From: Agrococcus sp. SL85
GTDB lineage: Bacteria; Actinomycetota; Actinomycetes; Actinomycetales; Microbacteriaceae
Reading direction: 5' to 3'
NCBI RefSeq assembly: GCF_026625845.1
Contig: NZ_CP113066.1
Span: 868,001 to 932,000 of the forward strand
DNA length: 64,000 nt
The notes under the pieces were generated by a model. That model saw only the letters and a program-made list of their open reading frames with translations, did not search any database and was not told the origin of the DNA. Positions within the stretch are counted from its first letter, which is position 1; every line of letters begins with the position of its first letter. Of this stretch, positions 24,423 through 33,480 are shown piece after piece. A program made the position numbers and the translations under genes.

Positions 24423-24456
24423 GAGGGCCGATGTTCCACGTGGAACATCGGCCCTC
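24423..24456 (-). terminator. 34-bp perfect palindrome after rsmG, containing parS6
   Basis: Arms of 17 bp with no spacer: GAGGGCCGA before the parS core is matched by TCGGCCCTC after it. It begins about 16 bp after the rsmG stop, so it is well placed as the terminator of the rpmH-to-rsmG gene row. The gene-free stretch 23043-24472 otherwise holds only parS sites and DnaA-box-like motifs; no credible gene was found in it. Confidence 0.7.
24432..24447. other. parS: parS site 6
   Basis: TGTTCCACGTGGAACA, perfectly palindromic, at the centre of the 34-bp palindrome that follows rsmG. Confidence 0.93.
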
Positions 24457-24472
24457 AGCAGCACAGGACGAA

Positions 24473-25123
24473 TCAGGGATCGACGACCGCTCGGACGACG
24501 CGCGTCACCTCGAGCCCGTGCTCCGCTCCGAGCTCGAGCACCTCGACATCCTGCAGGCGGTGCTTGCGGATCGCCTTCTGCGCGGCAGCGATCTCCTCGC
24601 CGGCCCGAGCACCCTTGAGCAGCAGCAGCTCACCACCGCTCCGAGCGAGCGGCGCGGTCAGGGGGAGGAGGGTGCGCAGCGCAGAGACTGCCCGCGCCGT
24701 GACCTGATCGAGCGGGAGCAGCGCTCCGCTGCCCGGCAGCTCCTCGGCTCGTGCCCGCAGCACCGCGACGTTGTCGAGGCCCATCCGATCGACCTCCGCC
24801 TGCAGCCACGCCGTGCGACGCTCCATCGGCTCGATGAGCGTCAGATGCACATCGGGCCGGGCGATCGCCAGCACGAGGCCCGGCAGCCCGGCGCCGGATC
24901 CCACGTCGCCCACGCGCCCCCGGAGCAGCGGAGCGAGCATCGCAGAGTTGAGGATGTGTCGACTCCACAGGTGCGGCAGCTCGCGGGGACCGATGAGCCC
25001 GAGCGTCTCGCCCTGCGCGGCGAGCGACTGGGTGAACGAGCGAGCGAGCTTGATGCGGTCGCCGAAGAGCGCGATCGCCTGCGGAGGCTCGGCCTCGAGC
25101 TCCGGGGGAGCGACCTCGTTCAC
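24473..25123 (-). CDS. rsmG: 16S rRNA (guanine-N7) methyltransferase RsmG (GidB)
   Basis: SAM-dependent methyltransferase for G527 of 16S rRNA, 216 residues. The SAM loop VGDVGSGAGLPG is at 71-82, preceded by the family block LGLIGPRELPHLWSRHILNS (41-60), and VTARAVSAL follows near 143. Loss of rsmG elsewhere confers low-level streptomycin resistance; this copy is intact. The start is a GTG without a clear Shine-Dalgarno, 44 bp after jag. It is the last gene of the yidC row, and its 3' hairpin contains a parS. Confidence 0.96.
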   Translation of the reverse strand: MNEVAPPELEAEPPQAIALFGDRIKLARSFTQSLAAQGETLGLIGPRELPHLWSRHILNSAMLAPLLRGRVGDVGSGAGLPGLVLAIARPDVHLTLIEPMERRTAWLQAEVDRMGLDNVAVLRARAEELPGSGALLPLDQVTARAVSALRTLLPLTAPLARSGGELLLLKGARAGEEIAAAQKAIRKHRLQDVEVLELGAEHGLEVTRVVRAVVDP

Positions 25124-25167
25124 GCGCGAGCGCCCGTCATCGCCTGACGACCCATCCGTGGCAGCGC

Positions 25168-25659
25168 TCAGGCCGCGACGATGACGATGTGCCGGCCGGC
25201 ACCCTCGCCCTCGGACTCGCTCGCGAGGCCGTGCTCGCGCACGAGGTCGTGCACGAGCTTGCGCTCGTACGAGCTCATCGGCTCGAGCGGCACCCGATGG
25301 GCGCCGTCGGCGATCGCCGCGGCAGCGCGGTCCACGACCCCCTGCAACTGGCCCGCCCGCACGTCGCGGGATCCCGCGACGTCGAGCACCAGCCGCGAGA
25401 AGTCGCCGGTCTGCTGCTGCACCGCGAGCCGCGTGAGCTCCTGCAGCGCCGCGACCACCTCGGGCTTCGAGAGGCCGCCCAGGTCGTCGCCGGCCTCGCC
25501 CACGACCACCGTCGTGCGCGAGCCCTCGGCGTCGATCTCGATGTCGCCGTCGAGGTCGGCGATGTCGAGCAGGCCCTCGACGTAGTCCGCTGCGATCTCG
25601 CCCTCGTCGACGCGCTCGGCGTCGGCCTCGCGCTCCTCCGCCAGGGTCTCCTCGGTCAT
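25168..25659 (-). CDS. jag: Jag/SpoIIIJ-associated RNA-binding protein (KH-R3H)
   Basis: 163 residues. An acidic N-terminus (1-45) is followed by a KH-like segment (TTVVVGEAGDDLGGLSKPEVVAALQELTRLAVQQ) and a C-terminal R3H domain containing SSYERKLVHDLVREHG. The Jag_N domain of firmicute KhpB is absent, as usual in actinobacteria. It probably binds RNA, possibly with KhpA, in wall and division control. It overlaps yidC by ATGA and precedes rsmG. Confidence 0.93.
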   Translation of the reverse strand: MTEETLAEEREADAERVDEGEIAADYVEGLLDIADLDGDIEIDAEGSRTTVVVGEAGDDLGGLSKPEVVAALQELTRLAVQQQTGDFSRLVLDVAGSRDVRAGQLQGVVDRAAAAIADGAHRVPLEPMSSYERKLVHDLVREHGLASESEGEGAGRHIVIVAA

Positions 25660-26636
25660 GCGTTGCCTCCCTCGCGCTGCGACTTCGTGCGCTTCGATCG
25701 CGGCTGCTGCCGCTGCGTGCGGATCTCGAGCTCCGCCTCCGCCGCGGCCTCCTCGCCCTCGACGGGCGGCAGGCCCATCCGCTGGCGCTTCCGCGCCATG
25801 CGGGCCTCGCGCGCGAGCGCGGCGTCGGAGCCGGGGGTCGGCATCTTGTTGATGATGATGAGCTGCTGCACGAGCGTGTAGATGTTCGAGACGAGCCAGT
25901 AGAACATCGTGCCGAGCGGGAACAGCCAGGCCGAGATCAGCAGGAACACCGGGATGATGTACAGCAGGATGCGCTGCTGCTTGTACATCGGCGACTCCTT
26001 CATCGCCGGCGTCTGGTTCTTCGTCATGATCTGCAGCTGCGTGTAGAACTGCGTGGCGCACATGATCGCCGTCAGCACGATGGCCGTGACGATGACCGCG
26101 ACGTCGCCGGTCGCGAAGCCGCCCTGCATCGTCTGGTGCAGCGGCACGACGCCGAAGAGCGTCGACTCGCTGAACTCGATCGCGCGCTGCTCGGTGAGGA
26201 AGCCGATCGGCGCCGTCACGCCCGCGCGACGGTTGTTCGAGTCGGTGAGCACCTGCACGAGGCCGAGGAAGATCGGCATCTGGATGAGCAGCGGGAGGCA
26301 CGAGGCGAAGGGGTTCGTGCCCGCCTTCCGGTACGCCTCCATCGTCTCGCGCTGCATCGCCTCGCGCGAGAACTGATCCTTCTTGCCCTTGTACTTCTTC
26401 TGGATGCGCTGGATCTCGGGCTGGATCTCGAGCGACTTGCGCGACGAGACGATCTGCCGCACGGTGAGCGGGATCATCGCCGAGCGGATGACCAGCACGA
26501 GGCCCACGATCGACAGCACCCAGGTGAGGCCCGAGGCGGGATCGCCGCCGAGCGCGACGACCAGCGTGTGGAAGCCGATGAGGATCGCCTCGATGACCCA
26601 CTTGATGGGCCACATGAGCAGGGCGAAGATGTCCAC
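25656..26636 (-). CDS. yidC: Membrane protein insertase YidC
   Basis: 326 residues. Inserts and folds inner-membrane proteins, alone or with SecYEG. It has five hydrophobic helices; the conserved Arg of the hydrophilic groove lies in VIRSAMIPLTVRQ. LQIMTKNQTPAMKESPMYKQQRILLYIIPVFLLI is the family's best-conserved region. The C-terminal tail is long and basic (RKRQRMG, RSKRTKSQ) and may contact ribosomes. The GTG start lies 3 bp after the yidD stop. Neighbours rpmH, rnpA, yidD and jag are the standard set. Confidence 0.97.
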   Translation of the reverse strand: MDIFALLMWPIKWVIEAILIGFHTLVVALGGDPASGLTWVLSIVGLVLVIRSAMIPLTVRQIVSSRKSLEIQPEIQRIQKKYKGKKDQFSREAMQRETMEAYRKAGTNPFASCLPLLIQMPIFLGLVQVLTDSNNRRAGVTAPIGFLTEQRAIEFSESTLFGVVPLHQTMQGGFATGDVAVIVTAIVLTAIMCATQFYTQLQIMTKNQTPAMKESPMYKQQRILLYIIPVFLLISAWLFPLGTMFYWLVSNIYTLVQQLIIINKMPTPGSDAALAREARMARKRQRMGLPPVEGEEAAAEAELEIRTQRQQPRSKRTKSQREGGNA

Positions 26637-26639
26637 GGT

Positions 26640-26930
26640 TCAGTGCTCCTCGTGCGCGAGGACGAACCCCGCGCGGGTGGTTCGGAGCCGCGTGCGCGGC
26701 TCCGGGATGTCGTCGACGCCGCCTGGCGCCCACGGGTGGCAGCGGAGGATGCGGCGCGAGCCCATCCAGATGCCGCGGATCGCGCCGTGCTGCTGGATGG
26801 CCTGGAGGGCGTAGCTCGAGCAGCTCGGGTAGTAGCGGCACACGTCGCCGTAGAGCGGTGAGACCACCGCCCGGTAGGCGACGAGGATCGCGACGCAGAT
26901 GTTGCGGGGGAGGAGCATGACGCTCTTCAC
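26640..26930 (-). CDS. yidD: YidD membrane-insertion efficiency factor
   Basis: A 96-residue, membrane-associated protein with the YidD core RYYPSCSSYALQAIQQHG and the two conserved Cys in CRYYPSCSSY, then GSRRILRCHPWAPGGVDDIP. It assists YidC-dependent insertion. The GTG start overlaps the TGA of rnpA; an ATG 12 bp inside (26918), after an AGGAG-like stretch, is the alternative. It joins directly to yidC. Confidence 0.95.
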   Translation of the reverse strand: MKSVMLLPRNICVAILVAYRAVVSPLYGDVCRYYPSCSSYALQAIQQHGAIRGIWMGSRRILRCHPWAPGGVDDIPEPRTRLRTTRAGFVLAHEEH

Positions 26931-27250
26931 CGTCGCTCCAGGAGCGCCGTGATCCCGGCTCTGAGTGTAGCGAAGTCGGCCTGCCCCGCGGGGGGCAGCG
27001 CCCGGATGACGATGTCCTCGGCCCCGTGCGCGGGCAGCTGCTCGCGCACGATCTCGGAGAGGCGACGCTTGACGCGGTTGCGCACGACCGCGTTGCCCAC
27101 CTGCTTGGACACGATGAACCCGAAGCGGCTCACTGCCGCTCCGGGCTTCGTGCGGTGCACCACCGCGAGCGGGCCGCCCGCGCGGCGACCGGTGCGCACG
27201 ATGCGACGGAAGTCGTCGCCCCGCACGATCCGGTTCGCCTTCGCGAGCAC
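26927..27250 (-). CDS. rnpA: Ribonuclease P protein component
   Basis: 107 residues. Protein subunit of RNase P, which trims the 5' leader of tRNAs together with the rnpB RNA encoded elsewhere. The RNR signature VVRNRVKRRLSEIVRE is plain, with the preceding SRFGFIVSKQVGNA. It starts at a GTG just downstream of rpmH and overlaps yidD by GTGA. Confidence 0.97.
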   Translation of the reverse strand: MLAKANRIVRGDDFRRIVRTGRRAGGPLAVVHRTKPGAAVSRFGFIVSKQVGNAVVRNRVKRRLSEIVREQLPAHGAEDIVIRALPPAGQADFATLRAGITALLERR

Positions 27251-27271
27251 CTCGCGCCAGACCCTCTTGGA

Positions 27272-27409
27272 TCAGGCCGAGAGCTCGCTGCGGCCCTTGC
27301 GGCGGCGAGCGGCCAGGATGGCGCGGCCGGCGCGGGTGCGCATGCGGAGGCGGAAGCCGTGCTTCTTGGCGCGGCGGCGGTTGTTCGGCTGGAACGTGCG
27401 CTTGCTCAT
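27272..27409 (-). CDS. rpmH: 50S ribosomal protein L34
   Basis: A 45-residue, highly basic protein, the canonical L34 ([20 protein letters not shown], then [18 protein letters not shown]). It is first in the minus-strand row rpmH-rnpA-yidD-yidC-jag-rsmG and is divergent from dnaA, the most conserved gene pair at actinobacterial origins. Confidence 0.98.
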   Translation of the reverse strand: MSKRTFQPNNRRRAKKHGFRLRMRTRAGRAILAARRRKGRSELSA

Positions 27410-27685
27410 GGTGATGTCTCCCGGTGGTTCGGCGCGGAGCGCCGGAAGTCGTGGCGCCGGCCCCCGGAGGGAACGACGGCGCGCCGCAGTGCGCCTGCGG
27501 CAACCTGACAACCATACGCGAGCGCGCGGCCCCGGTCAACGGCGTGGCGCCGCGTCCGCCGCCACGCCGCGGCCATGACAGCGGGACTTGCACCCCGTGC
27601 GCTATGCGTGCAGACTCTATGAATCCGCGCCGCGGGAGGTGCTCCAGGAGCACTGACGCCCAGCGGACCTCTCCTCCACCGACCC

Positions 27686-27706
27686 TGTGGATAATGGTGT
27701 GGATCA
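27686..27706. promoter_or_regulatory. DnaA boxes upstream of dnaA
   Basis: An exact TGTGGATAA (27686-27694, complement of TTATCCACA) and TGTGGATCA (27698-27706) lie 40-60 bp before the dnaA ATG in the 338-bp rpmH-dnaA gap. They suggest dnaA autoregulation. Divergent promoters for rpmH and dnaA must also be here, but I cannot place them. Confidence 0.7.
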
Positions 27707-27747
27707 CACCTGTCATCGCGACGCCACTCGAGAGGAACCGCAGCTCC

Positions 27748-29154
27748 ATGGCCCCGGACGACCCCACCAGAGCACTCTGGTCGAACGTCCTGGCGACCCT
27801 GGTCGGCGACAGACGGATCCCCCCGTCGTTGCGCGGATTCCTGGACCTCGTGGAGCCCCAGGGCGTCATGGGCGGCGTGCTCTACCTCGACGTGCCGAAC
27901 GACCTGACGCGCGACATGCTCGAGCAGCGGCTGCGCCTGCCTATCACCGATGCGCTTGTGGAGAGTCCTGTGGACATCTCCTCGTTCAAGATCGTCGTGA
28001 ACGCCGAGCTCGAGCACGAGGAGCCGCTGCCGGACGTCGTCGACGACCCTGCGGCGCACCCCGTCGTCGCGCCCATCGAGACCTTCGAGCGCCGGGACGA
28101 GCCCTCGAGCCGCAAGGCGGATTCACGGCTGAATCCGAAGTACGTCTTCGACAACTTCGTCATCGGGGGCTCCAACCGCTTCGCCCACGCCGCCGCCCTC
28201 GCGGTCGCCGAGACGCCGGCCAAGGCGTACAACCCGCTCTTCATCTACGGCGACTCCGGCCTCGGCAAGACCCACCTGCTCCACGCGATCGGCCACTACG
28301 CCGAGGGCATGTACCCGGGCATCCGGGTGCGCTACGTGTCGAGCGAGGAGTTCACGAACGACTTCATCAACTCGATCGCGAACAACCTCGGCCAGGCCTT
28401 CCAGCAGCGCTACCGCGAGGTCGACGTGCTGCTCATCGACGACATCCAGTTCCTGCGGGGCAAGGAGTCGACGCAGGAGGCGTTCTTCCACACCTTCAAC
28501 ACGCTGCACGACCACAACAAGCAGGTCGTGATCACCTCCGACGTCGCGCCCAAACACCTGCAAGGGTTCGAGGAGCGCATGGTGAGCCGCTTCGAGTGGG
28601 GCCTCATCACCGACGTGACGGTGCCCGACGTCGAGACGCGCATCGCGATCCTCCGCAAGAAGGCCGAGGCGGAGCGGATCCAGATCCCCGCAGAGGTGCT
28701 CTCGGTCATCGCCGACAAGGTGCAGTCGAACATCCGCGAGCTCGAGGGCACGCTCATCCGCGTCACCGCCTTCGCGAGCCTCAACCGGCTGCCCGTGACG
28801 ATGGAGCTCGCGCAGACGGTGCTGAAGGACCTCTTCTCCTTCGACGAGGAGGCCGTGGTGTCGCCGAGCGACATCATCAGCCACACCGCCTCGTACTTCC
28901 GGCTCACGGTCGACGACCTCCACGGCTCGTCGCGATCGCAGACGATCGCGCTCGCCCGGCAGATCGCCATGTACCTGTGCCGCGAGATGACGAGCATGTC
29001 GCTGCCGAAGATCGGCCAGCTCTTCGGCAACCGCGACCACACGACGGTCATGTACGCGAACAAGAAGATCGAGAAGCTCATGCAGGAGCGACGCTCGGTC
29101 TACACGCAGGTGACCGAGCTCACGGCGCGCATCCGGCAGTCGCCCGTCCGCTGA
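27748..29154 (+). CDS. dnaA: Chromosomal replication initiator DnaA
   Basis: A 468-residue AAA+ initiator that binds DnaA boxes and opens oriC. Domain I lies at about 1-85, a short linker (domain II) to about 128, then NPKYVFDNFVIGGSNRFAHAA opens the AAA+ domain. Walker A is GDSGLGKTH (168-176), Walker B LLIDDIQF. The DnaA-box-binding domain IV ends with FGNRDHTTVMYANKKIE. Domain II is much shorter than in Streptomyces. The ATG follows AGAGGAA at a loose 11-bp spacing; the homologous N-terminus supports it. Confidence 0.97.
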   Translation: MAPDDPTRALWSNVLATLVGDRRIPPSLRGFLDLVEPQGVMGGVLYLDVPNDLTRDMLEQRLRLPITDALVESPVDISSFKIVVNAELEHEEPLPDVVDDPAAHPVVAPIETFERRDEPSSRKADSRLNPKYVFDNFVIGGSNRFAHAAALAVAETPAKAYNPLFIYGDSGLGKTHLLHAIGHYAEGMYPGIRVRYVSSEEFTNDFINSIANNLGQAFQQRYREVDVLLIDDIQFLRGKESTQEAFFHTFNTLHDHNKQVVITSDVAPKHLQGFEERMVSRFEWGLITDVTVPDVETRIAILRKKAEAERIQIPAEVLSVIADKVQSNIRELEGTLIRVTAFASLNRLPVTMELAQTVLKDLFSFDEEAVVSPSDIISHTASYFRLTVDDLHGSSRSQTIALARQIAMYLCREMTSMSLPKIGQLFGNRDHTTVMYANKKIEKLMQERRSVYTQVTELTARIRQSPVR

Positions 29155-29615
29155 GCCCTCCGCAGGCACCCCGACCCCGCGTCGGGGCGCTCCGTCGTGC
29201 CTCCGCATCGCCTTCCGGCGGCGGAACCCTCGATGTGGGAATCATGTGGTCCGCGTGTGGACGACACGCGACGGCCTGTGGAGAGCGGAGCCCCGAGCTG
29301 TGGACGGCGCGGACGACAGGATTCCTGTCATCCCGAGATCGGTGGATGCGCCTCCACAGATCGCCCACAAGTCACAAGCGTGTAGTTCCCGCTCCACGAG
29401 CGGCGAGGACGTGAGCGATCCACAGCGTCCACAGACGTTATGAATGACAAGAAGAGTTTCCTGTCATCCCTCGAGCCGCCAACGATGGGCGTCGGGCGCC
29501 GTCGGACGGCGGGGTCGTGCGACGGGAGGCTGTGCCAGAATCGACACCGCCGCGCGCCGGACGCCTGTGCTGCGCGGCTCGAGAGTGCGCAAGCGCGCCG
29601 AGGGAAGGCTGCCGA
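29155..29615. other. oriC: Chromosomal origin of replication (oriC)
   Basis: The 461-bp dnaA-dnaN gap. It contains many DnaA-box-like sequences: TGTGGGAAT (29234), TGTGGACGA (29256), TGTGGAGAG (29277), TGTGGACGG (29299), CGATCCACA (29416) and GCGTCCACA (29425). An AT-rich patch at about 29431-29467 is the likely unwinding element. A 13-bp direct repeat TTCCTGTCATCCC occurs at 29322 and 29458, each copy within a small inverted repeat. The dnaN promoter should lie near the right end. Confidence 0.85.
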
Positions 29616-30758
29616 GTGAAGTTCGTCATCAACCGCGATGTCTTCAGCGATGCCGTGTCGTTCGCCGTGAAGCTGCTCCCGCAGCGCCCCGCGATGCCGA
29701 TCCTCGGCGGCGTGCGCATCGAGGCCACCGCCGATGGCGTCGTGCTCTCGTCCTTCGACTTCGAGTCGTCGGCGCGCACGAAGGTCGCCGCCGACGTCGA
29801 GGCCGAGGGCGTCGTGCTCGTCTCCGGCCGGCTGCTGAGCGACATCGCTTCGAAGCTGCCCCAGCGCGAGGTGCGCGTCGAGGACGACGGCACGAAGGTG
29901 ACGATCCGCTGCGGCAGCGCGAACTTCTCGTTCGCCCGCATGCCGCTCGAGGAGTACCCGACCGTGCCGACGGTGCAGGGCCTCACCGGCGTCGTCGAGG
30001 GCAAGGCCTTCGCCGAGGCGATCGGTCAGGTCGCGATCTCGGCCTCCCGCGAGGACGTCACGCCCGTCATCACCGGCGTGCAGCTCGAGGCCGCCGACAC
30101 GACCCTCACGCTCATCGCGACCGACCGCTACCGCGTCTCGGTGCGCAGCGTGCAGTGGGACGCCGGCGACCGCACCGAGCCCGTGACCTCGCTCGTGCCT
30201 GCGCGCACCCTCGTCGAGGTCGGCCGCACCTTCGGCTCGGCGGAGCGCATCGAGATCACGCTCTCGGAGCCCGGCGATCGTCAGCAGATCGCGTTCTCGA
30301 CCGCCGACCGCACGGTCACGAGCCTGCTCATCAAGGGCAACTACCCGCCCGTGCGCCGCCTGTTCCCCGAGAGCGTCGACCACCACGCCGTCGTCAACAC
30401 CGCCGAGCTCATCGACGCGACGCGGCGCGTGCAGCTCGTGCTCGACGCCGAGGCCGCCATCCGCTACACGTTCTCGGAGGGCCAGGTGCAGCTCGAGGCG
30501 ATCGGCTCCGAGCAGGCGCAGGCCTCCGAGACGATCGACTGCGTGCTCGACGGCGAGGAGATCGTGCTCTCGATCAAGCCGCAGCTGCTCATCGACGGCA
30601 TCAACGCGACGCACTCGGAGTTCGTGCGGATCGCGTTCACGCGCTCCGAGAGCACGAACAAGCCCGGCCCCATGCTCATCCGCGGGCAGACCTCGCGGGA
30701 CGACGCCGAGGCCACCGACTTCAAGTACCTGCTGCAGCCGAACCTGCTGCTGCGCTGA
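29616..30758 (+). CDS. dnaN: DNA polymerase III subunit beta (sliding clamp)
   Basis: A 380-residue clamp ring subunit that tethers the polymerase to DNA. Three repeated domains are visible; MKFVINRDVFSDAVSFAVKLLP is the standard N-terminus, PMPIL-type PAMPILGG is at about 26-33, the middle domain includes LTLIATDRYRVSVR, and the C-terminus ends in DFKYLLQPNLLLR, the usual clamp end. The GTG start follows AGGGAAGG. It heads the run dnaN-gnd-recF-DUF721. Confidence 0.97.
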   Translation: MKFVINRDVFSDAVSFAVKLLPQRPAMPILGGVRIEATADGVVLSSFDFESSARTKVAADVEAEGVVLVSGRLLSDIASKLPQREVRVEDDGTKVTIRCGSANFSFARMPLEEYPTVPTVQGLTGVVEGKAFAEAIGQVAISASREDVTPVITGVQLEAADTTLTLIATDRYRVSVRSVQWDAGDRTEPVTSLVPARTLVEVGRTFGSAERIEITLSEPGDRQQIAFSTADRTVTSLLIKGNYPPVRRLFPESVDHHAVVNTAELIDATRRVQLVLDAEAAIRYTFSEGQVQLEAIGSEQAQASETIDCVLDGEEIVLSIKPQLLIDGINATHSEFVRIAFTRSESTNKPGPMLIRGQTSRDDAEATDFKYLLQPNLLLR

Positions 30759-30805
30759 ACCGCCGGGGGCGGGCCGAGGCCGCGAGGGCGGCAGGAGGAG
30801 CGATC

Positions 30806-31687
<882 letters not shown>

Positions 31688-32863
31688 GTGCGCGTCAGCC
31701 GGCTCGCGCTGACCGACTTCCGCAACTACCGGACCGCGGACGTCGCCTTCGAGCCTGGCGCGAACCTGCTCGTGGGCCGCAACGGCCAGGGCAAGACGAA
31801 CATGGTCGAGTCGATGGTGTGGATCGCCACCGGCTCGAGCCACCGCGTGCCGACCGACGTCGCGCTCATCCGCGCCGGCGAGCAGCGCGCCGTCGTGCGC
31901 TGCACCGTCACGAACGACGAGCGCTCGTTCCAGCTCGACGTGCAGCTGAACGCGAAGGGTGCGAACCGCGCTGTCGCGAACGGCACCGGCGTGCGGATCC
32001 GGGACCTGCCGCGCTACCTGCAGGCGGTGCTCTTCAGCCCCGAGGACCTCCAGCTCGTGCGGGCGGACCCCGCGGGGCGCCGCCGCTTCCTCGACGAGCT
32101 GGCCGTCATGCGGGCGCCGCGCCTCGCGGGCGTGCACGCCGACCTCGACCGCGTGCTGCGGCAGCGCAACTCGCTGCTGAAGAGCGCGAGGGCGTCGCGG
32201 CTGCGGCCGGACGAGCTCACGACGCTCGAGGTGTGGGACGGCCGGCTCGTCGAGCTCGGCATCGAGGTGCGCCGCACCCGGCAGGCGCTCGTGGCCGAGC
32301 TCGCTCCGCACGTCGCCGAGGCGTACCGGCTCGTCGCGGGCGACGAGCACCGAGCCGAGATCGCGCTCGTCACGAACGTGCCCGAGACGCCCGAGGCGTT
32401 CCACGCGCTGCTGCAGCAGCGGCAGCGCGACGAGCTCGACCGGGGCGTGAGCCTCGTGGGCCCGCACCGCGACGACCTCGAGCTGCAGCTCAACGACCTG
32501 CTCGCCCGCCACTACGCGAGCCACGGGGAGTCGTGGTCGTTCGCGCTCGCGCTGCGGCTCGGCTCCGCGCAGCTGCTGCGCGACGGCCTCGGCGGCGACC
32601 CCGTGATGATCCTCGACGACGTCTTCGCCGAGCTCGACGCCGGGCGCCGCCAGCGGCTCGCCGAGGCCGCGGGCGGCTTCGAGCAGGTGCTCATCACCGC
32701 CGCGGTCGAGGAGGACGTGCCCGAGGCGCTGCGCCACCACCGCATCCGCATCGACGCCGGCGAGGTCGTCGAGGGCGACGCCCCGCAGGCGGCGACGGCC
32801 GACCCCGAGTCGGACCCCGTGGCCGATCCGGTGCCCGAGGCTGCGGGGGACGGCCGTGGCTGA
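31688..32863 (+). CDS. recF: DNA replication/repair protein RecF
   Basis: A 391-residue SMC-like ATPase that loads RecA at gaps with RecO and RecR. Walker A is GRNGQGKTN (30-38), the signature-like segment is VGPHRDDLELQLND, and Walker B is MILDDVFAELDAGRRQRL. The C-terminal extension (about 365-391) is Asp/Pro/Ala-rich and probably disordered. The GTG start abuts the gnd stop, and the end overlaps DUF721 by 8 bp. Confidence 0.97.
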   Translation: MRVSRLALTDFRNYRTADVAFEPGANLLVGRNGQGKTNMVESMVWIATGSSHRVPTDVALIRAGEQRAVVRCTVTNDERSFQLDVQLNAKGANRAVANGTGVRIRDLPRYLQAVLFSPEDLQLVRADPAGRRRFLDELAVMRAPRLAGVHADLDRVLRQRNSLLKSARASRLRPDELTTLEVWDGRLVELGIEVRRTRQALVAELAPHVAEAYRLVAGDEHRAEIALVTNVPETPEAFHALLQQRQRDELDRGVSLVGPHRDDLELQLNDLLARHYASHGESWSFALALRLGSAQLLRDGLGGDPVMILDDVFAELDAGRRQRLAEAAGGFEQVLITAAVEEDVPEALRHHRIRIDAGEVVEGDAPQAATADPESDPVADPVPEAAGDGRG

Positions 32864-33365
32864 GCAGCCGTGGCAGCGCCTCGCGCCGACCGAGCCCGAG
32901 CGGGTGTGGCTGCGGCTCAAGGCGAAGATGGGCGACCCGGAGGTCGTCACGCGCGACGGCCGTCGCCGCTCCCGCCGCGACCCGGACGCCTCCGTGCCGT
33001 TCGGGAAGGGCAGGGATCCGCGGGCGCTCGGCGACGTGCTCGGCGGCTTCGCCGACGACCGCGGCTGGACGGGCACGCTCGCGAAGGCCGACGTCATGGC
33101 GCACTGGCCCGACCTCGTGGGGGAGGAGAACGCCGCGAAGACCGAACCGGTGGGCTTCGAGGACGGCGTGCTCACGGTGCGCTGCGCGTCCACCGCGTGG
33201 ACGCAGCAGATGATGATCCTGCGCGCGGAGACCACGACGCGCATCATCCAGCGCTTCCCCGACTGCGGCCTCACGCAGCTGCGCTTCGAGGGGCCGAGCC
33301 TGCCGAGCTTCCAGCGCGGCCGCCGCTCGGTGCCGGGCCGCGGTCCGCGCGACACCTGGGGCTGA
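32856..33365 (+). CDS. DUF721 (DciA-like) protein
   Basis: 169 residues. The DUF721 domain covers about 55-145 (LGDVLGGFADDRGW, then DLVGEENAAKTEPVGFEDGVLTVRCASTAWTQQMMIL). In other bacteria DciA of this family loads or aids the replicative helicase, and actinobacteria keep the gene next to recF and gyrB. I infer a helicase-loading or recombination role, not proven here. Its stop codon lies in the first copy of a tandem 16-bp repeat. Confidence 0.87.
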   Translation: MAEQPWQRLAPTEPERVWLRLKAKMGDPEVVTRDGRRRSRRDPDASVPFGKGRDPRALGDVLGGFADDRGWTGTLAKADVMAHWPDLVGEENAAKTEPVGFEDGVLTVRCASTAWTQQMMILRAETTTRIIQRFPDCGLTQLRFEGPSLPSFQRGRRSVPGRGPRDTWG

Positions 33366-33424
33366 GCATCGCGCGGGCTGAGCATCGCGCGGGTCGAGGG
33401 TCCCGCGCGCTGGGCGTCGCGCGG
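33361..33424. repeat. Tandem 16-bp repeats at the end of DUF721
   Basis: GCTGAGCATCGCGCGG at 33361-33376 and again at 33377-33392, with a degenerate third copy (14/16) at 33409-33424. They mark the left border of the acid-sugar cassette. Confidence 0.7.
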
Positions 33425-33454
33425 CGTCGACTCGCCCACCCGCAGGGGCTACGC

Positions 33455-33463
33455 TGTCTGACA
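33455..33463. promoter_or_regulatory. Candidate GntR operator overlapping the gntR promoter
   Basis: TGTCTGACA (TGTC-T-GACA palindrome) overlaps a TACGCT -10-like hexamer just before the regulator's start. A related TGTCTGATA lies at 34289-34297 before the kinase gene. Confidence 0.45.
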
Positions 33464-33480
33464 CCAACGGAGGAGGACGG

